Assembly: GCA_029558835.1 (NCBI GenBank)
Contig: JAKQDH010000014.1
Coordinates: 1 to 53,899 of the forward strand
Source: Planctomycetota bacterium
Lineage (GTDB): Bacteria > Planctomycetota > Phycisphaerae > UBA1845
Length of the DNA: 53,899 bases
Reading direction: 5' to 3'
Numbering within the stretch: position 1 is the first letter of the stretch; each line of letters opens with the position of its first letter. Positions 16,287 to 24,912 of this stretch are shown here, one piece after another. A program made the position numbers and the translations under genes. A model generated the notes under the pieces. The model had not been told where the DNA came from and made no database searches. It was given only the letters and a program-made list of their open reading frames with translations.

Positions 16287-16605
16287 GTATTCCCCTTTCT
16301 CGCGGTCCCCTGTGCAGCGGTGGCCCCGCCGCCGCGCCGGCGGCGGGCTCATCCTGATTGTAGCCTCGGCCCTGTCGCCACTGTAGCGTCGGTCCCCCGC
16401 GGCCGACGTAGGCGCGGATCACGCTCCCGTGCAGCGTACCGGCCCGCTCGCTACCGCTCGGGCTCGGATGGTCGCGGTCCCCGCTTCATTCGCTCTTCGC
16501 TGTTCCGCAGTCCGCCCCTCTTGCCTCCTGCCTTCCGCTACCGCTCGGGTTCGGCGGCGCGTTCGCGCCTGCGGCGCGCGGAATCGCGGCAAGCCGCACG
16601 TGGGC
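16287..16605. repeat. Intergenic region with two repeat types
   Basis: No gene is seen. GTCGGTCCCCCGCGGCCGAC near 16388 is a short hairpin that recurs near 35782. The segment at about 16488-16550 is an inverted copy of the element at 2727-2790 (shared GCGGACTGCGGA core). It separates the Memo-AMMECR1 gene from DUF362. Confidence 0.5.
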
Positions 16606-18120
16606 TCAATGCTGCGGCTCGCCGAACACTTCGGCCTCGAAGCAGTGAATTTCCGCCTCCGGGCGCTGCCAGGCATCCAGCGGCAGACCGGCCTTGCGGC
16701 ACGTTTGCGCCAGGAACTCCTGCCGCGTCCAACCCCGCTCATACGCCACCTGCGGCAGCAGCACGCCCCGGTACATGCCCATGCCGATCTGCAGCCCGTG
16801 CCGACCGACGACGATCGCGCTGACGTCCTTCACCGGCTGCATCGGCGTCAGGTAGCTGATCTCGATGTGCAGCCGGTCGAGTTCCTCGGCCGTCACCGGG
16901 TTCGACACGAAGCGGTAATCCTGACAGGCGTTCACGGCGTTTCGCATCACGGACTCGTATAAGGGGCCGGTGGCGACCATGTTGCCGATGCAGCCGCGCA
17001 ATTGCCCGCGGTTCTGCAGGGTCACAAAGCACGCCCCGTCCGCTTGCAGCATCGGCGACAGCTTGTCACGCTCAAGCTGCGGCAGCGGCAAGCCCTTCAG
17101 ATGAGAGGCCACGGTCTCGCGGGCCAGCCGGAGCAGCGCCGTTTGGTCCGAGTCACTGAGCGTCCCCCGCTGCTGCGTGAACACGAACGCCTGGTAGGTC
17201 ACACTGTTGGACCAGTCGCTCGTTTGTTTGCCCGAGGTATCAAACCCGGTGCGCACGGCTTGCATCCGCCCGCGCATCGACAGCACCCGCAGCAGCAGGG
17301 CGACGGGGTTTCGCCCACAGATCGTGTCCTGCGTCTTGTCCAGATGCGCCAGGAAGCCGTCGAAATCGCAGCGCTGGATGGGCGCGGCGGCCGCGTCCGC
17401 CAGTTCGGTCAGCTTCCGGGGCACGTCGTCCCGGAACGGCTCGTACCCGAAGCGGGGCCCAAAGTGGGTGAAATCCGTGCTGGCCACCAGCAGGGTGTCA
17501 CCGTCGAGATAAGGCAGCAGCGCCTCGGCCAGTCGGGGGTAGTCGGCCGCGTCCACCCGCCCGACGTACAGCGGCACCAGGGCAAAGTCACCCAGGACGT
17601 GCTGCAGGAACGGCACCTGCAACTCCAGGGAATGCTCGCCCTCCCCGGCCTGCGGCACGGAGACGAACAGCGGGTGCTTGCGCAACACGTCACAGACCTC
17701 GCGGTCGATCCGGACGTCGCCGAGCGGCGTGCGGTAGGCGGTGAGCCCGGCCGGCACGTCCACCCCGCTATACGAACCGGCCAGGCGGTGGCTGAAGGCC
17801 AGCGCGATCACCCGCTGGTAGCGCTGCCCGCGCAGGCACCGGTAGGCGGTGGCCGCCACCGGGGCGCTGTACTGGTAGCCGGCGTGGGGGGCAATGATGC
17901 CGACCGGCTTACCCGGCAGTTCCACGGCCGGGGCTTGCCCGAGGCACCGTTCCAGCTCCTCCGTCAACCGTGCCCGGTCGCCGGGGTACCAGCTTCCCGC
18001 GCAGTAACCGGGACGGACCGTCTGTTCGTCGCTTGCCGTAACCCGAACCATGGTGACCAGCACTCCCGCGGACGCTGCCGCCAGCAGCAGCCAATGACGT
18101 GACCTGCGCATAGCCGTCAT
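16606..18120 (-). CDS. Memo-AMMECR1 fusion protein (AmmeMemoRadiSam B+A), exported
   Basis: At 504 residues this protein joins two domains that are often separate genes. An N-terminal leader (HWLLLAAASAGVLVTMVRVTAS) is followed by a Memo domain (about 35-300) with YCAGSWYPGD, IIAPHAGYQYSAP and STDFTHFGP. Memo is related to class III dioxygenases and carries conserved His residues. After a short linker comes the AMMECR1 domain (about 315-504) with ACFVTLQNRGQLRGCIGN and the closing YERGWTRQEFLAQTC. The product of the pathway is unknown. Two ATGs, 18120 and 18111, are possible; the former has GGAAG upstream. It is upstream of, and on the same strand as, DUF362 and the radical SAM gene, but a 319-base repeat gap intervenes. 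Like those, it appears to be targeted to the membrane or beyond. Confidence 0.88.
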   Translation of the reverse strand: MTAMRRSRHWLLLAAASAGVLVTMVRVTASDEQTVRPGYCAGSWYPGDRARLTEELERCLGQAPAVELPGKPVGIIAPHAGYQYSAPVAATAYRCLRGQRYQRVIALAFSHRLAGSYSGVDVPAGLTAYRTPLGDVRIDREVCDVLRKHPLFVSVPQAGEGEHSLELQVPFLQHVLGDFALVPLYVGRVDAADYPRLAEALLPYLDGDTLLVASTDFTHFGPRFGYEPFRDDVPRKLTELADAAAAPIQRCDFDGFLAHLDKTQDTICGRNPVALLLRVLSMRGRMQAVRTGFDTSGKQTSDWSNSVTYQAFVFTQQRGTLSDSDQTALLRLARETVASHLKGLPLPQLERDKLSPMLQADGACFVTLQNRGQLRGCIGNMVATGPLYESVMRNAVNACQDYRFVSNPVTAEELDRLHIEISYLTPMQPVKDVSAIVVGRHGLQIGMGMYRGVLLPQVAYERGWTRQEFLAQTCRKAGLPLDAWQRPEAEIHCFEAEVFGEPQH

Positions 18121-18291
18121 CCTCGGCTTCCGGTTCCCCCTGACGAGTATTGTACCACAACCCGGCCCGGGCGCCCCGTCCGAGGCGCGCAGCATGGGCG
18201 TGCCTCCGTCAAAGCCGGATCGACCGGTTTCTGCTTAAGTGGCGAAATCGGCGAATTCGCGGCGCGCCCCTCCGCGGCCCGGCGGTTGGGG

Positions 18292-18489
18292 TCAGGACGT
18301 GGCTTCAGGGGAAGCGGGCGCCTCGGGCGTTTCCTTCTTCTGATGGCGTGTCCGCTTCCCTTGGCGTGTCTCTTTCAGGCTCTTGGCGGCCTGTTCCCAC
18401 AGCTTGTAGGCCTCCCCGCGCTCACCACGCTTGTAGGCCTTGGCCGCATTGATCTTCTGGCGCCGGAACGCTTTGGTCGGTCGGGGCAT
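18292..18489 (-). CDS. Small basic protein of unknown function
   Basis: The 65-residue product begins PRPTKAFRRQKINAAKAYKR, is helical and very basic, contains GEAYKLWEQAAKSLKE, and ends in a Lys/Pro/Ala tail. The composition and length suggest a nucleic-acid-binding or ribosome-associated small protein, but no family is assigned. The ATG at 18489 follows GAGACGAGACC, a weak ribosome-binding site. It lies between selA and the Memo-AMMECR1 gene, same strand, with gaps of about 400 and 170 bases. Confidence 0.6.
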   Translation of the reverse strand: MPRPTKAFRRQKINAAKAYKRGERGEAYKLWEQAAKSLKETRQGKRTRHQKKETPEAPASPEATS

Positions 18490-18891
18490 CGGTCTCGTCT
18501 CGCTTGCAAGTCCCTCGCGGCGACGCGACCCACGGCCCGCCGCTCGTTACGAATCGGGCATTCTACTGCCCCGGCCCCCCTCTGCCAAGCCCACGCCCCG
18601 CCGAGGGGAATAGCGAATGGCGAAGAGCGAATGAGGAGCGGACGGGGCCCGGCCCGATCAAGCCCCAACGGAGCCAAACGGCACGACAGCCACGGGCGGG
18701 ACGCCCGTGCCACGCCCAAGCCGAGCCCGGCGGCACATTCCCGGCCGTCATTGGCGATTTTGAGGGCGGCCTCTCGCTGCCGCTCCGGCTCTGTTCGGTT
18801 CGCTTCTGCCGAGGCTCGGATGGGCCCGCTCGGTTCCGCTAGCGCTCTGTTCGGGTACCGGGCGCTAGCCACCGATCGTCGATACCCCGGG
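18490..18891. repeat. Intergenic region with dispersed repeats
   Basis: No gene is seen. GCGAATGGCGAAGAGCGAATGA near 18614 matches the repeat near 2770. CCACGGGCGGGACGCCCGTG near 18693 is an inverted copy of the palindrome near 295. The rest, up to the selA stop at 18892, is GC-rich without coding pattern. Confidence 0.55.
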
Positions 18892-20322
18892 CTAGTCGGC
18901 GGGGGTGGGGGGCATGTCGTCTGGCCTGTCGACCTCCCCGGCCGCAGCCCACTCGGCGGCGGCGACGACCGGCTCGAAGTCCTCGGGCGCCAGCGTGCGC
19001 AGATCGAAGCAGACGGCGTCCTCGCGGATGCGGGCCACGACCGGCTCCTCTGCCCGGCGCAAGGCGGCCACCACCGCCTCGGCGCTTGCCCCGGTCGGCC
19101 GCCATTGCACAACCACCGTCTCCAGCTCGGCCGCCGGCAATGCCCCCCCGCCGGCGAAGCCCACGTCGGAGCACACCAGGAACTGCTCGTCCGGCAGGGC
19201 GGCCGCAAGCTGCCCGCACAACTGCCGCGCCCGCTCCGCCAACTGATCCGTGGAGGCCGTCAGCAGCCGCAACGTCGGCACCTTGGCGGCCGCCTCCTCC
19301 GCCTCCGCGTAGTGACGCAGCGTCGCCTCGAGCGCCAACAGGGTGAGCTTGTCCACCCGATACGTGCGCATCAGCGGATTCGTCTCGATGCGGCGGATGA
19401 GTTCCTGGCGGCCGACGATGAGGCCCGCCTGCGGCCCGCCCAGCAGTTTGTCGCCCGAGAAACACACGAGGTCCGCCCCGGCCGCGATCGACTCGGTCAC
19501 GACCGGCTCCGCCGGCAGCCCGAACTGCGTGAGGTCGAGCAGCGACCCACTGCCCAGGTCGTCCACGGCCAGCTTGCCGGTGCGGTGGGCCAGTTCCGCG
19601 AGGTCGGCAATCGTCGGCGACTCGGTGAAGCCCACGATCTTGTAGTTGCTCGTGTGCACGCGCAGCAGGATGGCCGTGTCGTCCGAGAGCGCCTCCTCGT
19701 AGTCGCGGATGCGCGTGCGGTTTGTGGTACCGACCTCGCGCAGCAGCGCTCCGCTGGCATTCATGATAGTGGGCAGGCGGTAGCTGCCGCCAATCTCGAC
19801 AAGCTGCCCGCGGGAGACGATGACCTCGCGCCCGCGCGCGAACGTGTTGAGAATCAGCAGCGTGGCCGCGGCGTTGTTGTTGACGACCGTGGCGCCCTCG
19901 GCCCCGGTCAGGCGGGCGAGCCGGGCCGCGATGTGGGCTTGCCGTTTGCCCCGGCGCCCCGCGTCCAGCTCGTACTCGACGTTGCAGTAACCCCGGGCAC
20001 CCTCGACCAGCGCCTCCAGGGCCGCATCGCACAGCGGCGCCCGCCCTAGACTCGTGTGCAATACGATACCGGTGGCATTGACCACCCGGCGCAGCGAGGG
20101 CAGCGCCTCCTGGACCAGCAACTCCTCCGCCCGGCCGATCAGATCCTCCACCGGCGGCGGCTCGGCGCAGGTCCCCTCCAGAATGCCTCGGCGGGTCTCG
20201 TCCAACGCCTCCTGCAGGGCAGCAACGACCGTCGCCCGGGCCACACCCGCCAGCCAGCCCCGCACCTCCTCGTGCTCCAGGAGCACCGACACCGCCGGCA
20301 GCGCCCGCAGCTTGTCCTTCAT
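18892..20322 (-). CDS. selA: L-seryl-tRNA(Sec) selenium transferase
   Basis: SelA is a pyridoxal-phosphate enzyme that converts seryl-tRNA(Sec) to selenocysteyl-tRNA(Sec) using selenophosphate from SelD. The 476-residue protein is of normal family length and has the expected order: LPSLRRVVNATGIVLHTSLG, VNNNAAATLL, SRGQLVEIGGSYRLP, EVGTTNRT, VHTSNYKIVGF, VDDLGSGS, and the PLP lysine in SGDKLLGGPQAG (about residue 292). ATG 20322 is used; a GTG at 20334 would add MTPE. It is part of the minus-strand selenium set (selB, yedE pair, decayed permease, selA). The two selenoprotein genes of this window give it a direct job. Confidence 0.95.
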   Translation of the reverse strand: MKDKLRALPAVSVLLEHEEVRGWLAGVARATVVAALQEALDETRRGILEGTCAEPPPVEDLIGRAEELLVQEALPSLRRVVNATGIVLHTSLGRAPLCDAALEALVEGARGYCNVEYELDAGRRGKRQAHIAARLARLTGAEGATVVNNNAAATLLILNTFARGREVIVSRGQLVEIGGSYRLPTIMNASGALLREVGTTNRTRIRDYEEALSDDTAILLRVHTSNYKIVGFTESPTIADLAELAHRTGKLAVDDLGSGSLLDLTQFGLPAEPVVTESIAAGADLVCFSGDKLLGGPQAGLIVGRQELIRRIETNPLMRTYRVDKLTLLALEATLRHYAEAEEAAAKVPTLRLLTASTDQLAERARQLCGQLAAALPDEQFLVCSDVGFAGGGALPAAELETVVVQWRPTGASAEAVVAALRRAEEPVVARIREDAVCFDLRTLAPEDFEPVVAAAEWAAAGEVDRPDDMPPTPAD

Positions 20323-20713
20323 CTCAGGTGTCACGTTACGGCACTCCAGTCAGCAGTACTCCCAACCACGACTGTCGGAGAGCGGCCGGGCGCCCGCAGC
20401 CCACCCGACACAACTTCCCGCCGGTCGCTCCCGCGCGCAGATCGGAGCCCACTCCCCGCGCCGACCCGCGAACGTATCAAGGCCTCGGTATGATATCCAG
20501 TGAGCATTTCCGCACCTCATGCTAAGCTGATTCGGACCCACAAGCTTGGGCTTCCAAGGCAGGAGAACGGGCTGTTGGGGGGAGTGCCCGCCGCAGGCCC
20601 AGAAGGGGTCGCCGGCACGGGCCCCCGGGCACGCCTTGCGGCCGGAGGTCCCCGCAGGGGCGGTGCGGGCCAGGACCGTCGGCGCGGGGAGGCAGTTCGT
20701 TCGGGCGGCTGTT
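20323..20713. other. Intergenic region upstream of selA, no gene found
   Basis: I looked here for selC (tRNA-Sec) because it often lies next to selA or selB. No 8-bp acceptor stem with a UCA anticodon and a GGTTCGA-type T-loop was found on either strand. Readings on both strands lack coding character. Remnants of the decayed permease may extend into the right-hand end. Confidence 0.4.
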
Positions 20714-21181
20714 AACCAGGACGCTCGCCCATTGTGGACGACTCGCCGCCTCCATGCTCTCCGCGAGCCGCAGGGCAATGGGCACCATCAGCACGGCCTG
20801 TGGCAGCGCCTGGCTATCGCCCTGAAGCAGCAGGATGTCGCCGGCTTGAAACCGCACGTCGCGCAAGCGCTGCCGCAACCGCCTTCCCTACCGCGCCAAC
20901 CCGACGATTACACACTCGACCTCGACGGCCTGCCCGACTTCCCCGATGCTCTTCCCCATGACCTTGGATTCCTCCGGAACGCACACCTCAGCCGTGTACT
21001 TGTCGATCTCAAACAGGTCTTCGGGGGAAGACTCTCCCTGGCGATTGAGGGTCAACCGCCAGCCGCCGGCGCCGATGAACGCAATGCCGGGCAGCGCGAC
21101 CAAGTCGCAACGCTAGGTACCGCGGACGAACAGCGCCAGCACCGCGGCGAACGTTCCCAGGACAAGCCCGCGTTCAAGCAT
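20714..21181 (-). pseudogene. Decayed SLC13-type anion permease with RCK_C domain
   Basis: A single frame carries three separate parts of an SLC13/DASS permease. First is the start LERGLVLGTFAAVLALFVRG and DLVALPG (first helix), interrupted by TAG where the family has Trp. Next is an RCK_C region with ESSPEDLFEIDKYTAEVCV and VMGKSIGE, a second TAG after IVGLAR, then LRDVRFQAGDILLLQGD. Last is LMVPIALRLAES, a late helix of the family. The membrane core between these parts is gone, so two large in-frame deletions plus two amber codons mark it as a pseudogene. It lies between the yedE pair and selA, and may once have carried sulfate, selenate or another anion; that is inference. Confidence 0.75.
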
Positions 21182-21235
21182 GCGGCCGCTCCCCCAGGGG
21201 CGCCTGGCGCATCGTCCCCCTCTCGAGGCCATCGT

Positions 21236-21766
21236 CTACACACCCTTCTTCTCAAACCAGAAGAAGAGGGCGACCACGCCGACCCACAAGACAAGCACGA
21301 CGGGCCAGGGGGAAATGCCGAGCACCTCCGGCAGTCCCACCTTGCCGAAGTCCTTCCAGGCAAGAACGGTCCGCTCCAGGAAAGGATACAACTCCGCGAA
21401 AAGGGCTGCGCCCGCGACCATGCCGATGATCGCAAACACGGCGTGCCAGCGCCCTTCCCCCAACGCCCCGATCGACGTGCCCGGACAGAAGCCCATCACC
21501 GCCCAGCCCGTGCCGAAAAGCGCCCCACCGATCAGAACCGCCCCGACATTCAGGGGCTTGTGGCTCAGCTTGATGACCTCCAGGCCCGCCAGGACGTGCA
21601 GACCTACCATGCCCACCAGAATGGCCGCCAGCATGAACTTGAAGATGGTCATGTCCTTCAGCAGCATGGCCCCAACCTGCTTGTCAAACCGTAGCACCCG
21701 CCCCTTCTGCAGGAGAAACCCGAAGAGCACGCCGGTCACCAGTCCCAGCCATTGTTCCGTCGTCAT
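21236..21766 (-). CDS. yedE-like: YeeE/YedE-family transporter half, second subunit
   Basis: The 176-residue membrane protein has four to five helices and the family motif MGFCPGTSIGALGEG, whose Cys lies at the pore in YeeE-type thiosulfate transporters. ATG 21764-21766 overlaps the TGA of the preceding gene (ATGA) and has GGAGGAGA upstream, so the two halves are translated together and probably form one transporter. YedE homologues next to selA/selB have been linked to selenium uptake by comparative genomics; sulfur substrates are the other option. In this context a selenium compound is the likely cargo, by inference. Confidence 0.85.
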   Translation of the reverse strand: MTTEQWLGLVTGVLFGFLLQKGRVLRFDKQVGAMLLKDMTIFKFMLAAILVGMVGLHVLAGLEVIKLSHKPLNVGAVLIGGALFGTGWAVMGFCPGTSIGALGEGRWHAVFAIIGMVAGAALFAELYPFLERTVLAWKDFGKVGLPEVLGISPWPVVLVLWVGVVALFFWFEKKGV

Positions 21767-22305
21767 GAGTGTCTCCTCCGGTACACGAGCCCGGCGACCA
21801 AAACGCCCACACCGAAGAACAGGAAGAGGGCGACAAAGGCACTGGCTGACAACTGCATCATGCCGCTCAGCCCGTGTCCGCTGGGACACCCGTCGGCCAT
21901 GCGCGCGCCCAGCATAGCCAGCACGCCGCCGACCATCGCGCCGGCGGCGCGTTTGGCAACGGACGGACCGAAGCGTTCCTGCCAGGTGGGCGGCACACTC
22001 TCCCACCGGAAACTACGGTCCGTCAGCGCCGCCAGGAACGCACCGAGAAGAATTCCGCTGACCAGCATGAATTGCCAGTCCACGCGTACTTTGGTTTCCG
22101 CGTAGTACTCGTTGGATGAGACGTGCTCCGGCGCGACCAGGCGTTCGACGAAACCGGCAGCGCGGACAAACGACGTTGACGCACCCAAGTAACTGGTCTT
22201 ACCGAGGAGTTTGGTAGTCGCCAGGGCGGAGCAAATGGCCAGCACGCCGACAAGCCCGCCGGCCAAGTACGGGCTCCAACCTCCATCCTTCCTGTTGCCT
22301 ATCAT
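21763..22305 (-). CDS. yedE-like: YeeE/YedE-family transporter half, first subunit
   Basis: This 180-residue protein has hydrophobic segments at LAGGLVGVLAICSALATTKL, LVSGILLGAFLAAL and a C-terminal pair, with the motif GARMADGCPSGHGLSG typical of the YeeE/YedE family (Cys in the transport path). ATG 22305 is chosen because GGAGG lies 8 bases upstream; that GGAGG is part of a more upstream in-frame ATG (22320). It follows selB by 44 bases on the same strand and overlaps the second half-gene. The likely function is import of a selenium or sulfur anion for the selenocysteine route. Confidence 0.85.
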   Translation of the reverse strand: MIGNRKDGGWSPYLAGGLVGVLAICSALATTKLLGKTSYLGASTSFVRAAGFVERLVAPEHVSSNEYYAETKVRVDWQFMLVSGILLGAFLAALTDRSFRWESVPPTWQERFGPSVAKRAAGAMVGGVLAMLGARMADGCPSGHGLSGMMQLSASAFVALFLFFGVGVLVAGLVYRRRHS

Positions 22306-22349
22306 GACCCTATCCTCCATTACCACGAATCGCCGTCGCAGCCCCGAAC

Positions 22350-24326
22350 TCACACTTGCGGTTCCGCACGCTCCGACTCCGCCAGCACCCGCTGGTCGCC
22401 CACCCGCCGCGTGAAGCCCACCCGGTCGAGATACTCCAGGATCGGCACCATGAACTTGCGGCTCGAATCCAGCGCCTCACGCACCTCCGACACGGAAACT
22501 GGTCCGCGCTCGGCCACCAACTGCGCCACGCGCTGCCGCAGCTCGCGCTCCACGTCGGCGTGCAGGTAGATCGTCGCATCGATCTTGACGAGCTGCCCCA
22601 GCGCCACCGCCAGCGTCGCCAGCTTCTCCACGCGCTTGCGGTCCACCTGGGCCGCGAAGCTCAGCGCCGTCAAAGCCGGCGGCTGGAACCGCCCCCCGCG
22701 AATCTCCTCCACCATCGCGTGCAGGTATCTCTCATCGGCAGGCGCAAGCTGCGGTGCAAACCGCGCCAGGCACAGGAAAGAGCCGATGCGGCGCAGCGTC
22801 CCGTCGTCAAGGAAGCGCTTGAGCAGCGGCTTGGCCACCGCACGGTCGGTCAGCCGCTCCAGCCAACCGAGCACCGCATCCTCGTTCCGGCCGGGCGTGT
22901 CCGGGTACTGCCGGTGGTACCGCTCCAGGCGCGCCACCAGCCGCGCCCGCAGGTCTTCGATCGCACCGGGCACCACGAACACCCCGCTATCCGCCACGGG
23001 CACCCAGCGCTTGGCCGTCTTCAGTTGCTCCACCACGCCCGGCAACACGTCCGGGTCCACGCCCGCCTGGGCACAAATGTGCAGGTCCGTCGGCCGGGCA
23101 AACCCCGCGAACCGCAGCACCTCCTCCACCCGGTCGCAGTCGTCCCCCGTGTCCAGCCGCCGCAGGGCCTCTTCCTCCGCCTGCACGCTCTGCCGGCGTC
23201 GCCGCGCCACCGGGCGCAGCACGACGCCCCCGCCGATGGTGCGCACCGCGTTCTCATCGCGCAGGATGAACCGCTGCCCGTAGGCAGCGGTCAACGGCAC
23301 GCCGCTGCGAATCTGCGCATACGCGGTACCCCCCGGCGCCAGCGGTTCACCCGGCAGCAGCACCAGCCGTACCGGCGTTTCCGTCGTCCCCATGCCCAGC
23401 CGTACGGTGCTGCTGGCCTTCACCGGCTTGTGCTGTGACGCCAGGCAGTGCACGCGCACGTCAAGCATGCGCGTCTCCCGCAGGAAACCCAACGTCGCCA
23501 GCTCCGAGCCCCGCTCGACGTGCTCGCGCTCGACCCCACTGATATTGATGGCCGCCCGTTGCCCCCGCGTCAGCGCCCCCTGCTGCACCCCGTGCGATTG
23601 CAGGTTGCGCACCCGGCACTGCTCCCCGCCCGGCCAGAGTTCCAGCGCATCCCCGACTTGCACCCGACCCTGCAGAGCCGAACCGGTCACGACGGTCCCA
23701 CGCCCCGCCACCGTGAACACGCGGTCCACGGAGAGGCGGAATGGCCCGGTGGTCCGGCTCGCCGCCACCGTTTGTCCCACGCGCGCCAGCGCCTGCTTCA
23801 GTTCCTCCAGGCCGGCCCCCGTGATGGACGAGACGGGGCAAATCGGGCTGCCCGCCAACGGCGTACCCGCCAGCAACTCCCGCACCTCCTCGGCCACCAG
23901 CTCCACCATGTCGGCATCGACGACATCGATCTTCGTCAAGGCGACCACGCCGTGCCGCACGCCGAGCAGATGCAGGATTTCCACGTGCTCGATCGTCTGC
24001 GGCATCACGGAGTCGTCGGCCGCCACCACAACCATCGCCAGGTCGATCCCCGTCGCCCCGGAAACCATCGTCCGCACAAACCGCTCGTGACCCGGCACGT
24101 CCACGACGCCGAAATGCAGATCACCCAGCGGCAATTCCGCGAAGCCCAGCTCGATGGTCATCCCGCGGCGCTGCTCCTCCGGCAAGCGGTCCGTGTTGGT
24201 GCCGGTGAGTGCTTTGACCAGGGAGGTCTTGCCGTGGTCGATGTGCCCGGCCGTCCCGAGAATCAGGTGGCGAACGCTGCCCGTCTCAGGCAAGGCACCA
24301 CCAGGAGTGGCATCGGGTGACGACAT
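22350..24326 (-). CDS. selB: Selenocysteine-specific elongation factor
   Basis: SelB is the GTPase that carries selenocysteyl-tRNA(Sec) to UGA codons followed by a SECIS hairpin. The 658-residue protein has LGTAGHIDHGKTS (G1, residues 24-35), EEQRRGMTIELGFAEL (switch I), DVPGHERFV (G3) and LTKIDVV (G4). EF-Tu-like domains 2 and 3 follow, then the C-terminal winged-helix repeats (from about 390 onward) that bind SECIS RNA. ATG 24326 is preferred; an upstream ATG at 24380 would add 18 residues, and neither has a strong ribosome-binding site. yedE follows by 44 bases. Its presence with selA supports reading UGA as Sec at 10135 and 12028. Confidence 0.95.
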   Translation of the reverse strand: MSSPDATPGGALPETGSVRHLILGTAGHIDHGKTSLVKALTGTNTDRLPEEQRRGMTIELGFAELPLGDLHFGVVDVPGHERFVRTMVSGATGIDLAMVVVAADDSVMPQTIEHVEILHLLGVRHGVVALTKIDVVDADMVELVAEEVRELLAGTPLAGSPICPVSSITGAGLEELKQALARVGQTVAASRTTGPFRLSVDRVFTVAGRGTVVTGSALQGRVQVGDALELWPGGEQCRVRNLQSHGVQQGALTRGQRAAINISGVEREHVERGSELATLGFLRETRMLDVRVHCLASQHKPVKASSTVRLGMGTTETPVRLVLLPGEPLAPGGTAYAQIRSGVPLTAAYGQRFILRDENAVRTIGGGVVLRPVARRRRQSVQAEEEALRRLDTGDDCDRVEEVLRFAGFARPTDLHICAQAGVDPDVLPGVVEQLKTAKRWVPVADSGVFVVPGAIEDLRARLVARLERYHRQYPDTPGRNEDAVLGWLERLTDRAVAKPLLKRFLDDGTLRRIGSFLCLARFAPQLAPADERYLHAMVEEIRGGRFQPPALTALSFAAQVDRKRVEKLATLAVALGQLVKIDATIYLHADVERELRQRVAQLVAERGPVSVSEVREALDSSRKFMVPILEYLDRVGFTRRVGDQRVLAESERAEPQV

Positions 24327-24478
24327 TGCGGCGATTATTTCGACCCGCCGGTGCTTGGCAAGTAGAGACCCGGCCGCCAAGCTTGAGCCCGTCGTCCCAC
24401 TACGGGTTTGGGGGGCATCCGAGTGCCGCGCGGGTGGAGGCCGTGCCTCGCGGTCGTCGCAGAACCGGGCACGGTGAT

Positions 24479-24814
24479 TCAGCCGTTCAACTGCACACTG
24501 GCGAGGGCGGTGGCCACGTCCTCGGTGAACTCGAAGACCTTGTCCAGGCCGGTGACCAGGAAAATGCCCCAGACGGTGGCGTCGATGCCGCAGAGCACCA
24601 GGCGCCCGCTGCTGGTCTGGACCGTCTTGCGCACCTTCAGGAGTTTCGCCAGGTTCGACGAGTTGAGGTAGGTCACGTGGGCCAGGTTCATCACGACGTG
24701 GGCGGAGCGGTTGCCCGCGAGCTGGTCGAGCAGCGCGGTCAAGTCATCCGTCAAGGCGGGTTCATTCTGCAACTCGACCAGCAGGACACTGTCTGACCAA
24801 CGCTCGATCGCCAT
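24479..24814 (-). CDS. STAS-domain anti-sigma factor antagonist
   Basis: The 111-residue protein is a single STAS domain: an N-terminal strand VLLVELQNEP, then VVMNLAHVTYLNSSNLAKLLKVRK, where the Ser pair is the usual phosphorylation site, and RLVLCGIDATVWGIFLVTGL. STAS antagonists bind anti-sigma kinases of the RsbW/SpoIIAB type in partner-switching regulation. No kinase or sigma factor gene is nearby, so its partner is unknown. ATG 24814 is selected by domain start; GGAG lies 13 bases upstream, a rather long spacing. It lies between the RNase HII-like gene and selB on the same strand, with a gap of about 150 bases to selB. Confidence 0.8.
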   Translation of the reverse strand: MAIERWSDSVLLVELQNEPALTDDLTALLDQLAGNRSAHVVMNLAHVTYLNSSNLAKLLKVRKTVQTSSGRLVLCGIDATVWGIFLVTGLDKVFEFTEDVATALASVQLNG

Positions 24815-24912
24815 GATGAACGGGCTCCACACGGCCGGTCCAACGGCCTCGGGCACAGTATGCGGGGTAATCCCCCCTGTCAATCGCCAGGCCCTGCCGC
24901 TGCGGAATCGGC

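Noticed and set aside
20323..20760. Possible selC (tRNA-Sec) next to selA
   Set aside because: No combination of 8-bp acceptor stem, UCA anticodon and GGTTCGA-type T-loop was found by eye on either strand. A covariance-model search would decide.
20714..21181. Amber readthrough or pyrrolysine at the two TAG codons
   Set aside because: The TAG codons replace Trp and a linker residue in a permease that also lacks its membrane core, so decay is the simpler reading. No pyl genes are present.
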